Counted from the first letter of the stretch, positions 34,333-43,562 are shown. The stretch is 64,000 bases of DNA from Synechococcus sp. CCY 0621 (GCF_019038465.1 NZ_JAFKRH010000006.1:1-64000); one strand, 5' to 3'. The notes: generated by a model not told the origin, from the sequence alone. Numbers and translations: made by a program.

Positions 34333-36062
34333 GGCGCCCACTGCAGACGGGACGGAACCGGCGCCTCCGGATCGGTGGGCATCGGCAGCAGTTCCCGCAG
34401 CAGCTGGGCGTAGGTGACGTTCACGTTCACGGTGGCCTCGAGCCGCTGCACCAGGCTGCTGATCAGCCGCTCCTGGGTGTTGGAGAGATCCAGCTCGCTG
34501 CTCAGGCCCGCCTGGTAGCGGAGGCGGGCATCACGGAAGGCCTCCAGGCTCGCTTTCACTCCGCGTCTGGCCGCCACCAGCCGCGCCAGGCTGGCTTCAT
34601 GGCCGAAGAAGGCCTGCTCAATCCGCAGCCGGATGTCGTTGCGCTGGGCGGCGTACTGCTGGGCCACGGCCGCCCCCCGGCGGGCCAGGGCCCGCGCCTG
34701 CCCCCGGGTGGTGCCCGCATCGAAGAGCAGCCAGCTCACCGCCAGGCCCACCGACCAGTCGCTGCCGTAGGTGTTCAGGGAGGTGGCGACAGTGGCTCCG
34801 CAGCAGCCGCCATCGGCGACGCGCACATTCCAGTTGTTGGCATTGCTGGCACTGGTCCCAGCACTGGCGAACAGCGACAGCTTCGGAAGCAGCCCGGCGG
34901 CGACGGCATCTTTCTGCTGCAGCAGGGCGTCGCGGGTGGCCAGGAGGGCTTCCAGTTCCGGGTTGTCTCGGTAGGAGGCCACCAGGCTGGTTTCCAGATC
35001 CAGGGGCCAGCGCGGTTGGAGGCGGATCGGGTCGCCGGCGGCGGGGGTCACCTGGGGTGGCAGGTTGAGCAGGGCCGCCAGGCGGCGGCGGGCGATGGCC
35101 TGGTCCGCCAGGGCGGCGATCAGCTGTTCCTGCCCGTCCGATTCGATCGCCTGGCGCCGCAGCACATCCAGCCGGGGGACCAGGCCCGCCTGCTTGAGAT
35201 CGAGGCTGTCCTGCAGGATCAGCAGGTCGTTGCGCACCACGGCCTCGCGGATGCGCACCAGCTGGTCGGCCCGCTGCAGCAGGTAGTAGGTCTCGCTCAG
35301 CATCAGCTGCAGCCGCCGCAGGGCATCGGCGTAGGCCAGACGGCCGCTGCGCAGGCTGGCCAGGGCGGCCCGCACCCTGGGCGTGCGGGCGAAATCCAGC
35401 AGCTCGTAACGGAGCTGCAGACCCGTGGCCACCCCGTTGACGTTGGTGTTCAGGGAGCCCCTGCCGCCGGGGGGGATGAAGAACGGGTTGCTGGGGGCAA
35501 AGAGGGTCCCCGTTCCGGTGGGGGAGAAGAAGCTGCTGCTGGCCTGGTCTGTGCCACCGGCGGCGTAGGCCGAGAGGCGCGGCCAGTAGGTGCCCATCTG
35601 GCTCTGGAGCTCGGCCAGGGCCGCCGCCACCTCCTCGCGGCGGGCCTGCAGGCTGGGGCTGTTGGCGAAGCCGATCGCCAGGGTCTGCTCCAGGCTGAGG
35701 GCCTGGGGCTGGCCTTCCCGCAGGCTGGCGGCCTCCGGCAGCGCCAGCGGTGGCAGGGGCGCCATGTCCTGCGGTGGCAGCAATGGGCTGGCCAGGGCGT
35801 CGCCCTTGGGGGGGGCCGCCTCAGCGGGGAGCAGCTGTTCGAGGGCCCGGATCTGGCGATCCAGCTCGTTCCAGCGGCGTTCGAGGCGGCCCCCATCCCC
35901 GGCGCCGGCTGCGGGCAGGGGCTGAGCCGTCCCCGACCCCGACCCCAGGCTCAACGCCAGCCCCAGGAGGATCCACCTGGCCAGGGGCCGCCCCGTTCCG
36001 CTGCCCCCCATGGCCCGCCGTCTCCCCCATCCGGCGCCCAGTTTGCTCGACATCGGCCGCAC
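34329..36062 (-). CDS. TolC-family outer-membrane efflux channel
   Basis: A 577-aa protein with an N-terminal signal (ARWILLGLALSLGSGSGTAQ) and two TolC repeats. Efflux-protein signs are LSLEQTLAIGFANSPSLQAR, LRYELLDFARTPRVRAALA and the second-half VGLAVSWLLFDAGTTRGQAR. Long helical segments follow each repeat. Starts at 36062, 36053 and 36011 are all possible; the last leads straight into the signal. It provides the outer-membrane exit duct for tripartite pumps. It follows the OprB-like gene by 6 nt and overlaps ClC. Confidence 0.9.
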   Translation of the reverse strand: MRPMSSKLGAGWGRRRAMGGSGTGRPLARWILLGLALSLGSGSGTAQPLPAAGAGDGGRLERRWNELDRQIRALEQLLPAEAAPPKGDALASPLLPPQDMAPLPPLALPEAASLREGQPQALSLEQTLAIGFANSPSLQARREEVAAALAELQSQMGTYWPRLSAYAAGGTDQASSSFFSPTGTGTLFAPSNPFFIPPGGRGSLNTNVNGVATGLQLRYELLDFARTPRVRAALASLRSGRLAYADALRRLQLMLSETYYLLQRADQLVRIREAVVRNDLLILQDSLDLKQAGLVPRLDVLRRQAIESDGQEQLIAALADQAIARRRLAALLNLPPQVTPAAGDPIRLQPRWPLDLETSLVASYRDNPELEALLATRDALLQQKDAVAAGLLPKLSLFASAGTSASNANNWNVRVADGGCCGATVATSLNTYGSDWSVGLAVSWLLFDAGTTRGQARALARRGAAVAQQYAAQRNDIRLRIEQAFFGHEASLARLVAARRGVKASLEAFRDARLRYQAGLSSELDLSNTQERLISSLVQRLEATVNVNVTYAQLLRELLPMPTDPEAPVPSRLQWAP

Positions 36063-36068
36063 CGGCCC

Positions 36069-37421
36069 CTAAAAGCTGAAACCCAGCTGCAGTCCCGCGG
36101 CGAACACCCCTGGTACCCGGCCAGCTCCACCCGGATTGAGGATCCACTGCAGGCTGGGCTGCAGGTTGAAGGACTGGTTGATCTGCACCTGATAGCCGAG
36201 CTCCACCACGCCTTCGTGGCTGAGACCGGGGCTGGTGATCGGGCTGAAGCCCGTGCGGGCCACGCCCAGGATCAGCAGGTCGAAGGGGCGGCCGGGCAGG
36301 ACCCCCTGGCTCACCAGCCCGCCACCGATGTAGCTGGGCGTTGGATTGGCGGCGGTGTCGAGTCCCGCCGCCGCCGCGGCCCAGAGCCGGTGGTCGAGGC
36401 CCCAGGGCAGGGCCACCGGCACGGTGGCACTGCCGTACACCCCCCGGTTCGGGCCCGTGCCGGCATAGGCCGCCAGTTGCAGCAGGCCCCCCGGCAGCTG
36501 GCGCTCCACCTGCACCGGTTTGGAGCAGGTGGAGCGTCGCAGCCGGAGGCCGGTTCCTTCGCGGCAGGCGCTGATGGGGGCGGCCAGGGGGCGGTTCAGC
36601 CAGGGGGCGGCATAGCTCCACTGCAACTGGTGGGTCCAGCCCCGTCCAGGTGGTAGGCCGCTGGCGGTCCCCAGCAGCCCGGCCACCGAGTTGGTGGCGG
36701 CCAGATCGAAGCTGGCCAGCCGCAGGGTGCTGGCCGGGGTCGGCCGCAGCACCAGCAGGGCCCCCGGTGCGGCAACAGGAAAGACGGGGAAGTTGGGGAT
36801 GGAGAACAGCACCGGGGCCCCGTTGAGGGCGTCGTGCACGTAGTAGTCCTCGATCGGTGTGCTGAACAGATCGGGGCTCATGCTCACCAAGCCCGCCTCC
36901 AGGCTCCAGCGGTCGTCGTCGGAACGGCGCTGGAGGCTGGCGCGGGTGAGCCAGAGTCCCACCGGATTGGCCACCTCCTGCAGGGGCAGCACCGCCCCCA
37001 GCCGCTGGGCGTAGAGGGGGTCGCCGTTGAAGCTGGCGATGGCCATCCGCATCGACCACCGGTCCCATTCCCGACCCACTGGATGGGCCGGGTCGTTGGG
37101 GACCCGCAACGTCACCGCCAGTTTCGTCTGCTGGATCCAGCTCGCCTCCCGGACCAGACCACCGGCGGGGTTTCCCATCGGTTCGGCCAGAACCTCCAGC
37201 TCCAGATCAACCCAGGCCGGCAGGCCCAGGGTCTGGTGGAGGCTGCCCCAGCCAGGCTCGAGCTTGAGCAGGGGCACTGAGGCTGACGGCGGGCTTGCCG
37301 CGGGGTCGGACGGCTGCGCGGCGCCGGGTGCGGCGCTGGCCAGCAGCAGCGACAGCAGCGGCAGCGCCAGGGGCGGCCGGAGCCGGGAGACCTCCGGCAG
37401 CGAGTGGCGCCATCGGGCCAT
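36069..37421 (-). CDS. OprB-like outer-membrane porin
   Basis: A 450-aa protein with a signal peptide (PLALPLLSLLLASAAPGAAQ) and a beta-barrel pattern of short alternating strands ending in aromatic Phe (LQLGFSF), the usual outer-membrane insertion end. WVDLELEVLAEPMGNP, WSLEAGLVSMSPDLFSTP and VVELGYQVQINQSFNLQPS, then LQWILNPGG, match carbohydrate-selective OprB porins, whose last strands have this QINxxFxLQPxLQ pattern. It lacks the SLH domain of the usual cyanobacterial porins. The role is passage of small solutes across the outer membrane. It lies 3 nt after the second FUSC gene. Confidence 0.82.
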   Translation of the reverse strand: MARWRHSLPEVSRLRPPLALPLLSLLLASAAPGAAQPSDPAASPPSASVPLLKLEPGWGSLHQTLGLPAWVDLELEVLAEPMGNPAGGLVREASWIQQTKLAVTLRVPNDPAHPVGREWDRWSMRMAIASFNGDPLYAQRLGAVLPLQEVANPVGLWLTRASLQRRSDDDRWSLEAGLVSMSPDLFSTPIEDYYVHDALNGAPVLFSIPNFPVFPVAAPGALLVLRPTPASTLRLASFDLAATNSVAGLLGTASGLPPGRGWTHQLQWSYAAPWLNRPLAAPISACREGTGLRLRRSTCSKPVQVERQLPGGLLQLAAYAGTGPNRGVYGSATVPVALPWGLDHRLWAAAAAGLDTAANPTPSYIGGGLVSQGVLPGRPFDLLILGVARTGFSPITSPGLSHEGVVELGYQVQINQSFNLQPSLQWILNPGGAGRVPGVFAAGLQLGFSF

Positions 37422-37424
37422 GGC

Positions 37425-38507
37425 TCAGCGGGGGGGCTCCCCCAGGGCCCGCCAGCTGTGCTCCGCCTGCTCGAGGCTGCGCAGGGCCTGGCCGCAGAGC
37501 ATCAGCCGGCTGGCATTGCGTTGCAGACGGATCAGTTCGAAGCCATCGAGATCCGGATCGTGAAGCCAACGCTCCAGGCTTCCCCAGCGGGGTGGTGGTG
37601 TCAGGGGCGTGGCCGGGGGGGCCGGCCGGTGCCGGTGGGGCATCCCCAGGCAGTGGTTCCATTGCTCCAGGCGGGCGGCCACCGCCCGCAGCAGTTCCGC
37701 CTGGGCACCATGCAGTCCCTGCAGTGGGCTGCGCTCCGACGGCGTGTGCTCCAGAAGCCTGAGCCCGTCAACGACGCCGACCAGCTGGGAGCCGGCTCCA
37801 TTCAGGAGCTGGAACAGGCGGTACGTGCTGTGGCTGGTGGGGTTGTTGCCCAGCTCATCGGCCACCGCCGGCATGGCCTCGCGCAGGGCCACCAGCTGAC
37901 GGCGCAACCCCTGGGCCGTCTGCAACTCCAACCGCTGGGTGGCCGCCATGGCCCCCGGCGCAACGGGGGCGGCGGGAGCGTCGAGGCGGTCGGCCTGGTT
38001 GATCAGGGCCATGCTCAGCTCGGCCAGGAACTTGCGCAGCCGCTGCCGGTTGCCTTCCACCGCCAGGTCGGGCCAGAAGAGGCGCAGGGACAGCAGGGCC
38101 ACGAGGATGCCGACCACGGTCCAGAACAGCCGCACCGGGACCCAGATTCCCAGCTCGCCGTCATGGACCAGCCAGCCCATCACGATGATGTTGCTGCCCA
38201 CCTTGTAGCCCACCTCCAGCCCCAGGGCCGCCCCCAGCAACCGCATGGCGACGAGGGCCAGGCTCAGCCCCAGGGGCAGGGGCAGGTGGCTCAGGCCGGT
38301 GTACGACACGACCAGCACCACGGCTCCCGCCACCGATCCCAGCAGCCGCTGACGGCCCAGGCCGATGGAGCCGCCATAGGTGCCGGTGCAGACCACCAGC
38401 ACCGCCAAAGGGGCATAAAAGCCATAGGCCACCGGGGCCAGGGCGCCGAAGCCGTTCATCAGGCCGGCCGTCAGGGCCAGGCGCAGTTCGGAGCGGCGGA
38501 TCAGCAT
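37425..38507 (-). CDS. FUSC-family inner-membrane protein (second of pair)
   Basis: A 360-aa protein from the ATG at 38507, overlapping the previous gene by 7 nt. The N-terminal third has about six membrane helices (LALTAGLMNGFGALAP, YGFYAPLAVLVVCTGTYGGS, GSVAGAVVLVVSYTGL) and ends LLSLRLFWPDLAVEGNRQRL, the hallmark end of a FUSC membrane domain. The C-terminal part is cytoplasmic and helical. FUSC proteins such as AaeB work as efflux pumps of aromatic acids; here two half-size copies stand in place of one large protein. They may form a heterodimer. Confidence 0.8.
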   Translation of the reverse strand: MLIRRSELRLALTAGLMNGFGALAPVAYGFYAPLAVLVVCTGTYGGSIGLGRQRLLGSVAGAVVLVVSYTGLSHLPLPLGLSLALVAMRLLGAALGLEVGYKVGSNIIVMGWLVHDGELGIWVPVRLFWTVVGILVALLSLRLFWPDLAVEGNRQRLRKFLAELSMALINQADRLDAPAAPVAPGAMAATQRLELQTAQGLRRQLVALREAMPAVADELGNNPTSHSTYRLFQLLNGAGSQLVGVVDGLRLLEHTPSERSPLQGLHGAQAELLRAVAARLEQWNHCLGMPHRHRPAPPATPLTPPPRWGSLERWLHDPDLDGFELIRLQRNASRLMLCGQALRSLEQAEHSWRALGEPPR

Positions 38508-39481
38508 CGGGCCACCAGGCTGAGGGTGCGCAGGCTCGCCAGCAGCGGGTGCTGCTCCTGGGCCAGGGCCAGCAGCGGCAGCAGGGGCAGCGACCGCTGC
38601 CGGGCCAGGGCCTGCCAGGGCCGGGGATCTGGGCCCGGGGCCGGCAGGGAGCCTCCCTGGAGCAGGGCCCCCATGCGCGCCATGCCGGCCGTCAGCGGAT
38701 CGCTGCCGCCATTGCGGCCGGCGGTCGCACCTGGGTGGAGCCGGTCGGGAAGGCCAGCCAGCAGCCGTTCCCACTGCACCCAGTGGTGCTGGACCGCCGC
38801 CCAGAGCTGCAGCCGCTGGGACCAACGCTGTCCCTGAAGGCGCCGGCCATGGGGGCCCCGGCGCTCCAGGGCCACCAGCTGTTCCATGGCTACCAGGTCG
38901 TGGCTGAGTTGGGCCGGGGGCAGGGGCAGGGGCCGTTCCCCCTGGCCCTCGAGCCAGTCCCGCTGTCGCTGCAGCTGGGCGATGTAACCGTTGCGCAGGC
39001 CCAGCTCCAGGCGCATCAGCCGGTCGACGCCCCGCCGGGGCCAGAACAGCAGGCCCACCAGAATGGCAATCACGCAGCCGACGGCCGTATCAAGGGTGCG
39101 GTTGAACACGTAGTCCCAGTTCAGGGCCACATGGCTCGGAATCATCAGGAACATCAGGCTGACCAGTGTTGCCGTCCCGGCGGCCGACTGCCAGCCCAGC
39201 CAGCGCAGCAGGGGCAGCATCAGCAGCAGCGACACCAGCACCCCCTGCCAGCCGGCCAGCACGGTGTGCACCAGAAACGTCACCAGCCCACCGGTGATGG
39301 TGCCGAACACCCGCACCTTGGCGGCCTGGAGGCTGAGGTCATCACCGTCCTCCATGACCGTCACCACGGCCAGCATCGGGTACCACACGTAGGCGATCCG
39401 CTCGAACCAGAGCGACAGGGCGGCGGTGACAAAGGCGGCCACCCCGAGCCTCAGGCTGTTGCGAAGCAGGGCGGATCGCAC
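38501..39481 (-). CDS. FUSC-family inner-membrane protein (first of pair)
   Basis: A 326-aa protein. Six membrane helices span residues 10-150 (VAAFVTAALSLWFERIAYVW, FGTITGGLVTFLVHTVLAGW, LDTAVGCVIAILVGLLFWP), with the FUSC end motif LVGLLFWPRRGVDRLMRLEL, followed by a helical cytoplasmic tail. It is the first gene of the operon that continues with its partner, an OprB-like porin, TolC and ClC. The likely function is export of an organic anion with TolC, by family analogy; the substrate is unknown. Confidence 0.8.
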   Translation of the reverse strand: MRSALLRNSLRLGVAAFVTAALSLWFERIAYVWYPMLAVVTVMEDGDDLSLQAAKVRVFGTITGGLVTFLVHTVLAGWQGVLVSLLLMLPLLRWLGWQSAAGTATLVSLMFLMIPSHVALNWDYVFNRTLDTAVGCVIAILVGLLFWPRRGVDRLMRLELGLRNGYIAQLQRQRDWLEGQGERPLPLPPAQLSHDLVAMEQLVALERRGPHGRRLQGQRWSQRLQLWAAVQHHWVQWERLLAGLPDRLHPGATAGRNGGSDPLTAGMARMGALLQGGSLPAPGPDPRPWQALARQRSLPLLPLLALAQEQHPLLASLRTLSLVARC

Positions 39482-39607
39482 GGACCTCCAAGGGGCTGGA
39501 CTGGCAGGAGCCTATGGAGGTGCATGGTCCCGGGCTGTCCGCTGATGCGCCAGGGCTGTCGGCCGGTGCGCGAGGGTTAGGGGTCCTTCGTCCCGTCCGG
39601 GGCCGCC

Positions 39608-40111
39608 ATGGTCCTCTCCTTGAGCCTGGATCTGGAAGCCCTGCTGCGGCTCGGCATGGCGGTGCTCTGCGGATTGGCCGTGGGCATCAACCGGGCCCAC
39701 CACGGCAGCCGGGCCCATCCCAACCGGCTGCGGGTGCATGTGCTGGTGGGAATGAGTGCCTGCCTGATGGTTCTGGCGGCCGGTCCCGATCCGCAGGCCC
39801 GCAGCCGGGTGATTCAGGGGGTGGCGACGGGCGTCGGTTTTCTGGGCGCCGGCGAGATCCTGGTGCCTCCGGTCCGTCCGAAGCACGGCATCCCAGAGGT
39901 GCGCGGTCTGAGCAGTGCGGCTTCGATCTGGTTCACCGGCGCCCTCGGCGTCACGGTGGCCGCCTCCAGTCCGGTGCCGGTCCTGATGGCCCTCGGCCTG
40001 GCCCTGATCACCCTCTCGGTCCGTGACGACGGCCGCACGGTCGACACCGGTGAGGCCGTTCCCCCATCGGCCGAGGGTCTCAGAAAAGGAAACGGTGGCG
40101 GCCGTTCGTAG
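39608..40111 (+). CDS. MgtC/SapB-family membrane protein
   Basis: A 167-aa protein from ATG 39608. Membrane helices and the family marks are present: LLRLGMAVLCGLAVGINRA near the start, RLRVHVLVGMSACLMVL, IQGVATGVGFLGAGEIL and VRGLSSAASIWFTGALGV. Arg and Asn/Glu-like residues in GINRAHHG replace the usual GxERE. MgtC proteins affect magnesium-limited growth and membrane energetics; transport itself is not proven for the family. The gene is divergent from the FUSC operon and its 3' end overlaps the LCP gene by 32 nt. Confidence 0.85.
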   Translation: MVLSLSLDLEALLRLGMAVLCGLAVGINRAHHGSRAHPNRLRVHVLVGMSACLMVLAAGPDPQARSRVIQGVATGVGFLGAGEILVPPVRPKHGIPEVRGLSSAASIWFTGALGVTVAASSPVPVLMALGLALITLSVRDDGRTVDTGEAVPPSAEGLRKGNGGGRS

Positions 40112-41021
40112 CGTTGGCTTGTCCGTCGCCCTCGGCTTCAAGAGGTTCGCCCTCCGGAGCCGGCCAGACGGCGTCCCAGTAACTGATGCCGTCCTTGTAG
40201 AAGGGCCGGCCGTCCAACCTCCGGGTGTCCAGCTGGGTGCTGCCCATGGCGGTGATCAGGCCGCCCAGCTCCATCGGCCCGAGGTCCGTGCGGATGTCCT
40301 TGCGGGCGGCCATCATCAGCGCCGGCAGGCGAACCATGTACTCGGGTCGGGTGAGTTTGCGGAACAGGGATTTCAGGGCCAGCTGCTGGCGGTCCATGCG
40401 GCCGAGGTCGCCGGTCTCGTCGTGGCGGAAGCGCAGGAATCCTTCCAGATCCTTGCCCCTCAGGGTCTGCATCCCCGGCTGCAGATCAATGGACAGCCCC
40501 TGGCTCCGGTCTTCATAGAGCATGCGTTTGGGCACATTCACCTCGATCCCCCCGAGCACGTCGGCCATCTGGCGGATGGAGGAGAGATTGACGACCAGAT
40601 GGTGCTGGATGGGACGGCCCAGACGCTGGGAAATCTCCCGCTTCACCGCTTCGATGCCGCCGAGGTTGTAGAGGGCATTGATCTTGACAGGCCCGAAACT
40701 CTCGGCCTCGATGTACGTGTCGCGCGGGATCTGGGTGATGCTGGTGCGGTTGCCATCGATGCGCAGGGTGGCGATCACATCCGTGTTGCCGCCGCCGACG
40801 TCGGTGCCGAGAATCAGCACATCCTGGCGGCCCATGCCGCCACTCCAGGCGGCGAAGGGGTTGGTGAGCGCCGCGCTGCCGCCAACGCTCGACCTTGCCG
40901 AGATCAACTGGGCCAGGGGCCCCGCCAGCAGCAGGCCGGCCCCAAGACCGCAGGCCACGGCGATGAGGACGGGCGCGCGACGACGCGCCGACCTGGGCTG
41001 AGACATCTTCATTGAATCCAA
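40080..41021 (-). CDS. LytR-CpsA-Psr (LCP) family protein
   Basis: A 313-aa protein with a single N-terminal anchor (APVLIAVACGLGAGLLLAGP) and an extracytoplasmic LCP domain: VLILGTDVGGGNTDVIATLR, TSITQIPRDTYIE, KINALYNLGG, VNLSSIRQMADVLGG and FLRFRHDETGDLGRMDRQQ. The Asp and Arg residues that hold the polyprenyl phosphate are all present. LCP enzymes attach glycopolymers to the cell wall. ATGs at 41021, 41012 and 41006 are possible starts. It overlaps MgtC convergently and starts 16 nt downstream of the ABC exporter gene. Confidence 0.93.
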   Translation of the reverse strand: MDSMKMSQPRSARRRAPVLIAVACGLGAGLLLAGPLAQLISARSSVGGSAALTNPFAAWSGGMGRQDVLILGTDVGGGNTDVIATLRIDGNRTSITQIPRDTYIEAESFGPVKINALYNLGGIEAVKREISQRLGRPIQHHLVVNLSSIRQMADVLGGIEVNVPKRMLYEDRSQGLSIDLQPGMQTLRGKDLEGFLRFRHDETGDLGRMDRQQLALKSLFRKLTRPEYMVRLPALMMAARKDIRTDLGPMELGGLITAMGSTQLDTRRLDGRPFYKDGISYWDAVWPAPEGEPLEAEGDGQANATNGRHRFLF

Positions 41022-41037
41022 GCTAAGCCCCCCCGGC

Positions 41038-42867
41038 TCAGCGGACGGATTCCTCCGGTCTCAGCCCGGTCTGCACGCGCCAGAGGGCGGCATAGGCCCC
41101 GTTCCTGGCCAGCAGGTCGTCGTGTCCGCCGCTTTCAACGATTCTCCCCTGTTCCATCACCACGATCCGGTCGGCGTGGCGGACCGTGCTCAGCCGGTGG
41201 GCGATCACCAGGGTGGTGCGTGAGGCGGTGATGCGGTCGAGGGAGCGCTGGATCGCCGCTTCCGTTTCGTTGTCGACGGCGGCGGTGGCCTCATCCAGCA
41301 CCAGGACCGGCGGATCCTTGAGAATGGCCCGGGCCAGGGCGATGCGTTGCCGTTGGCCTCCGGAAAGGCGCAGGCCCCGCTCTCCGACAACGGTGTCGTA
41401 ACCCTGGGGCAACTCGTCGATGAATCCGGCCGCCTCGGCCAGGCCGGCGGCCCTTTCGATCGCCACGCGGCTGGCTTGGAAGCTGCCGTAGGCGATGTTC
41501 TCGGCGACGGTGCCGTGGAAGAGGAACACCTCCTGGCTCACCAGACCGATGGCCCGGCGCAGGTCCTGCAGCTCCAGCTCCTCGATCGCCACGCCATCGA
41601 GCAGGACCCGGCCCGCCTGGATCGCATAGAGCCGCAGCAGCAGCTTGACGATGGTGCTCTTGCCGGAGCCGGTGGCCCCCACAATCCCCAGGGTGGCGCC
41701 GGCGGGCACCTCCAGATCAAAGCCTTCCAGAAGCCTTTCGCGGCCGGCGTAGGCGAAGTCGACCGCCTCGAAGCGGATGTGACCGCGGACGGCGGCGACA
41801 GGCAGCGGCCGGTGGCCGCTGGGGATGGCGATCGGGGTGTCCAGCAGATCCATCACCCGGTGGGTGGAGGCCATGGCGCGCTGGTAGTCATCAAGGGTGC
41901 GGCCCAGGGTGGTGAGTGGCCACAGCAGCCGCTGGGTGATGAAAACGAGAAACGAATACGTGCCGATGGCGATGGCACCGCTCCAGGCCTGCAAACCGCC
42001 GATCACCAGGATGGCGATGAAGGCAAACAGGATCGCGAACCGGATCAGGGGGATGAAGGCGGCCGACAGGCGGATGGCCTGGCCGTTGCTGGCCCGGTAG
42101 GCCTGACTCTGGGCGACCAGCCGCTGCTTCTCCCAGTCCTCCGCCGCATAGCTCTTGATGGTGAGCATGCCGCCGAGGTTGTTGCTCAGGAGGCTGGCCA
42201 GATCGCCGGCCCGCTCGCGCACTTCCCGATAGCGGGGGGCCAGGCGCCGCTGAAACCGCAGGGAGCCCCAAAGGATCACCGGAATCGGCAGGAAGGAGAC
42301 GCCCGCCACCGTGGGGGACAGCACGAGCATGGTGCCGCCCACCGCCAGCACGGTGGTAACCAGTTGCAGGATCTCGTTGGCCCCCTGATCGAGGAAGCGC
42401 TCCAGCTGGTTGATGTCGTCGTTGAGGACGGTGAGCAGACGCCCGCTGCTGCCGGCTTCAAAGAAGCCCATCTCCAGGTGCTGGAGGTGGTCGTAGGCCT
42501 CGACGCGCAGCTCGTGCTGGACGGTCTGGGCGAGGCGACGCCACAGCAGGGCGTACAGGTATTCGAAGCCGGACTCGGCACTCCAGATCAGGAACGAGAG
42601 GACGGCCAGCACGCCCAGCTGAGAGGGAACGGTGCTGAAGCCGAGCCCCGCCAGCCAGGAGGTGCGCTGCTGGACCACCACGTCGACCGCCAGGCCGATG
42701 AGGACCGGCGGAGCCAGGTCGAAGAGTTTGTTGAGCACCGAACAGGCGGCCGCCAGCCGGACGAGCCTGCGGTGCGGCCGCAGGCTGGCCAGCAGACGTG
42801 TCAGCCCCGGTGCTGGGGTTGTCGCCGCCCTGGCGCCATCAACGGCCATGGTGGCCGCAGGCGTCAC
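41038..42867 (-). CDS. ABC exporter (MsbA/lipid-type, half transporter)
   Basis: A 609-aa half transporter: six membrane helices (residues 35-330, with EAYDHLQHLEMGFFEAGSSG and NDDINQLERFLDQG as coupling regions) and an ATPase domain with Walker A GATGSGKST, signature LRLSGGQRQR, Walker B LVLDEATAAVD and switch His IAHRLSTV. It would act as a homodimer exporting a lipid or hydrophobic compound; the substrate is unknown. The GTG at 42867 overlaps the RRM gene stop (GTGA); an ATG at 42849 is the alternative start. Confidence 0.92.
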   Translation of the reverse strand: MTPAATMAVDGARAATTPAPGLTRLLASLRPHRRLVRLAAACSVLNKLFDLAPPVLIGLAVDVVVQQRTSWLAGLGFSTVPSQLGVLAVLSFLIWSAESGFEYLYALLWRRLAQTVQHELRVEAYDHLQHLEMGFFEAGSSGRLLTVLNDDINQLERFLDQGANEILQLVTTVLAVGGTMLVLSPTVAGVSFLPIPVILWGSLRFQRRLAPRYREVRERAGDLASLLSNNLGGMLTIKSYAAEDWEKQRLVAQSQAYRASNGQAIRLSAAFIPLIRFAILFAFIAILVIGGLQAWSGAIAIGTYSFLVFITQRLLWPLTTLGRTLDDYQRAMASTHRVMDLLDTPIAIPSGHRPLPVAAVRGHIRFEAVDFAYAGRERLLEGFDLEVPAGATLGIVGATGSGKSTIVKLLLRLYAIQAGRVLLDGVAIEELELQDLRRAIGLVSQEVFLFHGTVAENIAYGSFQASRVAIERAAGLAEAAGFIDELPQGYDTVVGERGLRLSGGQRQRIALARAILKDPPVLVLDEATAAVDNETEAAIQRSLDRITASRTTLVIAHRLSTVRHADRIVVMEQGRIVESGGHDDLLARNGAYAALWRVQTGLRPEESVR

Positions 42868-43277
42868 CAGCGATTGCCACCGCCGCCGCCGCCACCCCCG
42901 TAGCCGCCACCGCCACCGCCGCCGTAGCCACCGCCACCGGAGCGGCCCCCGCCGCCACCGCTGGGGCGACCACCGCCGCCGCCGTAGCCACCGCCGCCGC
43001 CGGAACGGCCGCCGCCACCGCCCCCACCACCGCCTTCACGGGGTGTGGCCTTGTTGACACGGATCATGCGGCCCATCCATTCGACGTCCTGCAGATCGTC
43101 GATGGCCTTCTGCTCGGAAGCGTCGTCGGCGAGTTCGATGAAGGCGAAGCCGCGCTTGCGGCCCGTTTCCCGGTCGAGGGGAAGGCTGCACTGGCGAACT
43201 TCGCCGTACTGGCCGAAGAGATCGAGAAGGTCCTCGCGTTCAGCCTGGAACGAGAGGTTGCCGACGTAGATGGTCAT
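42864..43277 (-). CDS. glycine-rich RRM RNA-binding protein (Rbp)
   Basis: A 137-aa protein with one RNA recognition motif: RNP2 IYVGNL at residues 3-8 and RNP1 RKRGFAFIEL near residue 41. From residue about 82 the tail is almost pure glycine with Arg, Ser and Tyr, ending NRW. Cyanobacterial Rbp proteins bind mRNA, and some are induced by cold. The tail is encoded by a long run of CCG/GCC-type repeats, so its length may vary between strains. About 285 nt upstream (43278-43562) are without a gene on this strand and could be a long 5' UTR with promoter. Its stop overlaps the ABC exporter start. Confidence 0.93.
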   Translation of the reverse strand: MTIYVGNLSFQAEREDLLDLFGQYGEVRQCSLPLDRETGRKRGFAFIELADDASEQKAIDDLQDVEWMGRMIRVNKATPREGGGGGGGGGRSGGGGGYGGGGGRPSGGGGGRSGGGGYGGGGGGGYGGGGGGGGNRW

Positions 43278-43562
43278 TCAATGAAAAAGCTGGAACGGAT
43301 TCCTCCGGTGTCGGGAATCCCAGGGAAAGCAGGCGGTCGGCATGGAGCTCAGATCGGGTCCAAGGGAGGGTCCGGTTCTGTTGGGCCTGTGCCGTCGGTG
43401 CGTGCCGAAGGGAGCCAGAACGGCATGGAATTGTTGGAAGCCTACAACCGAGCCCCTTGGCTCTATGGAGAAACTTGAAGCGGAAGCGAAGCAATTCCGA
43501 AGGTTTTCCCGTCCCTTGGCCAGGACGCTCCATTGTCAGCAAACCCTGATCAAGCTGATCCC

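Noticed and set aside
34323-36656. Long 777-codon plus-strand ORF
   Set aside because: It is the antisense shadow of the TolC-like and OprB-like genes, low in normal protein composition.
42885-43040. Simple-sequence repeat or microsatellite (CCG/CCA-rich tract)
   Set aside because: It is the coding sequence of the glycine-rich tail of the RRM protein.
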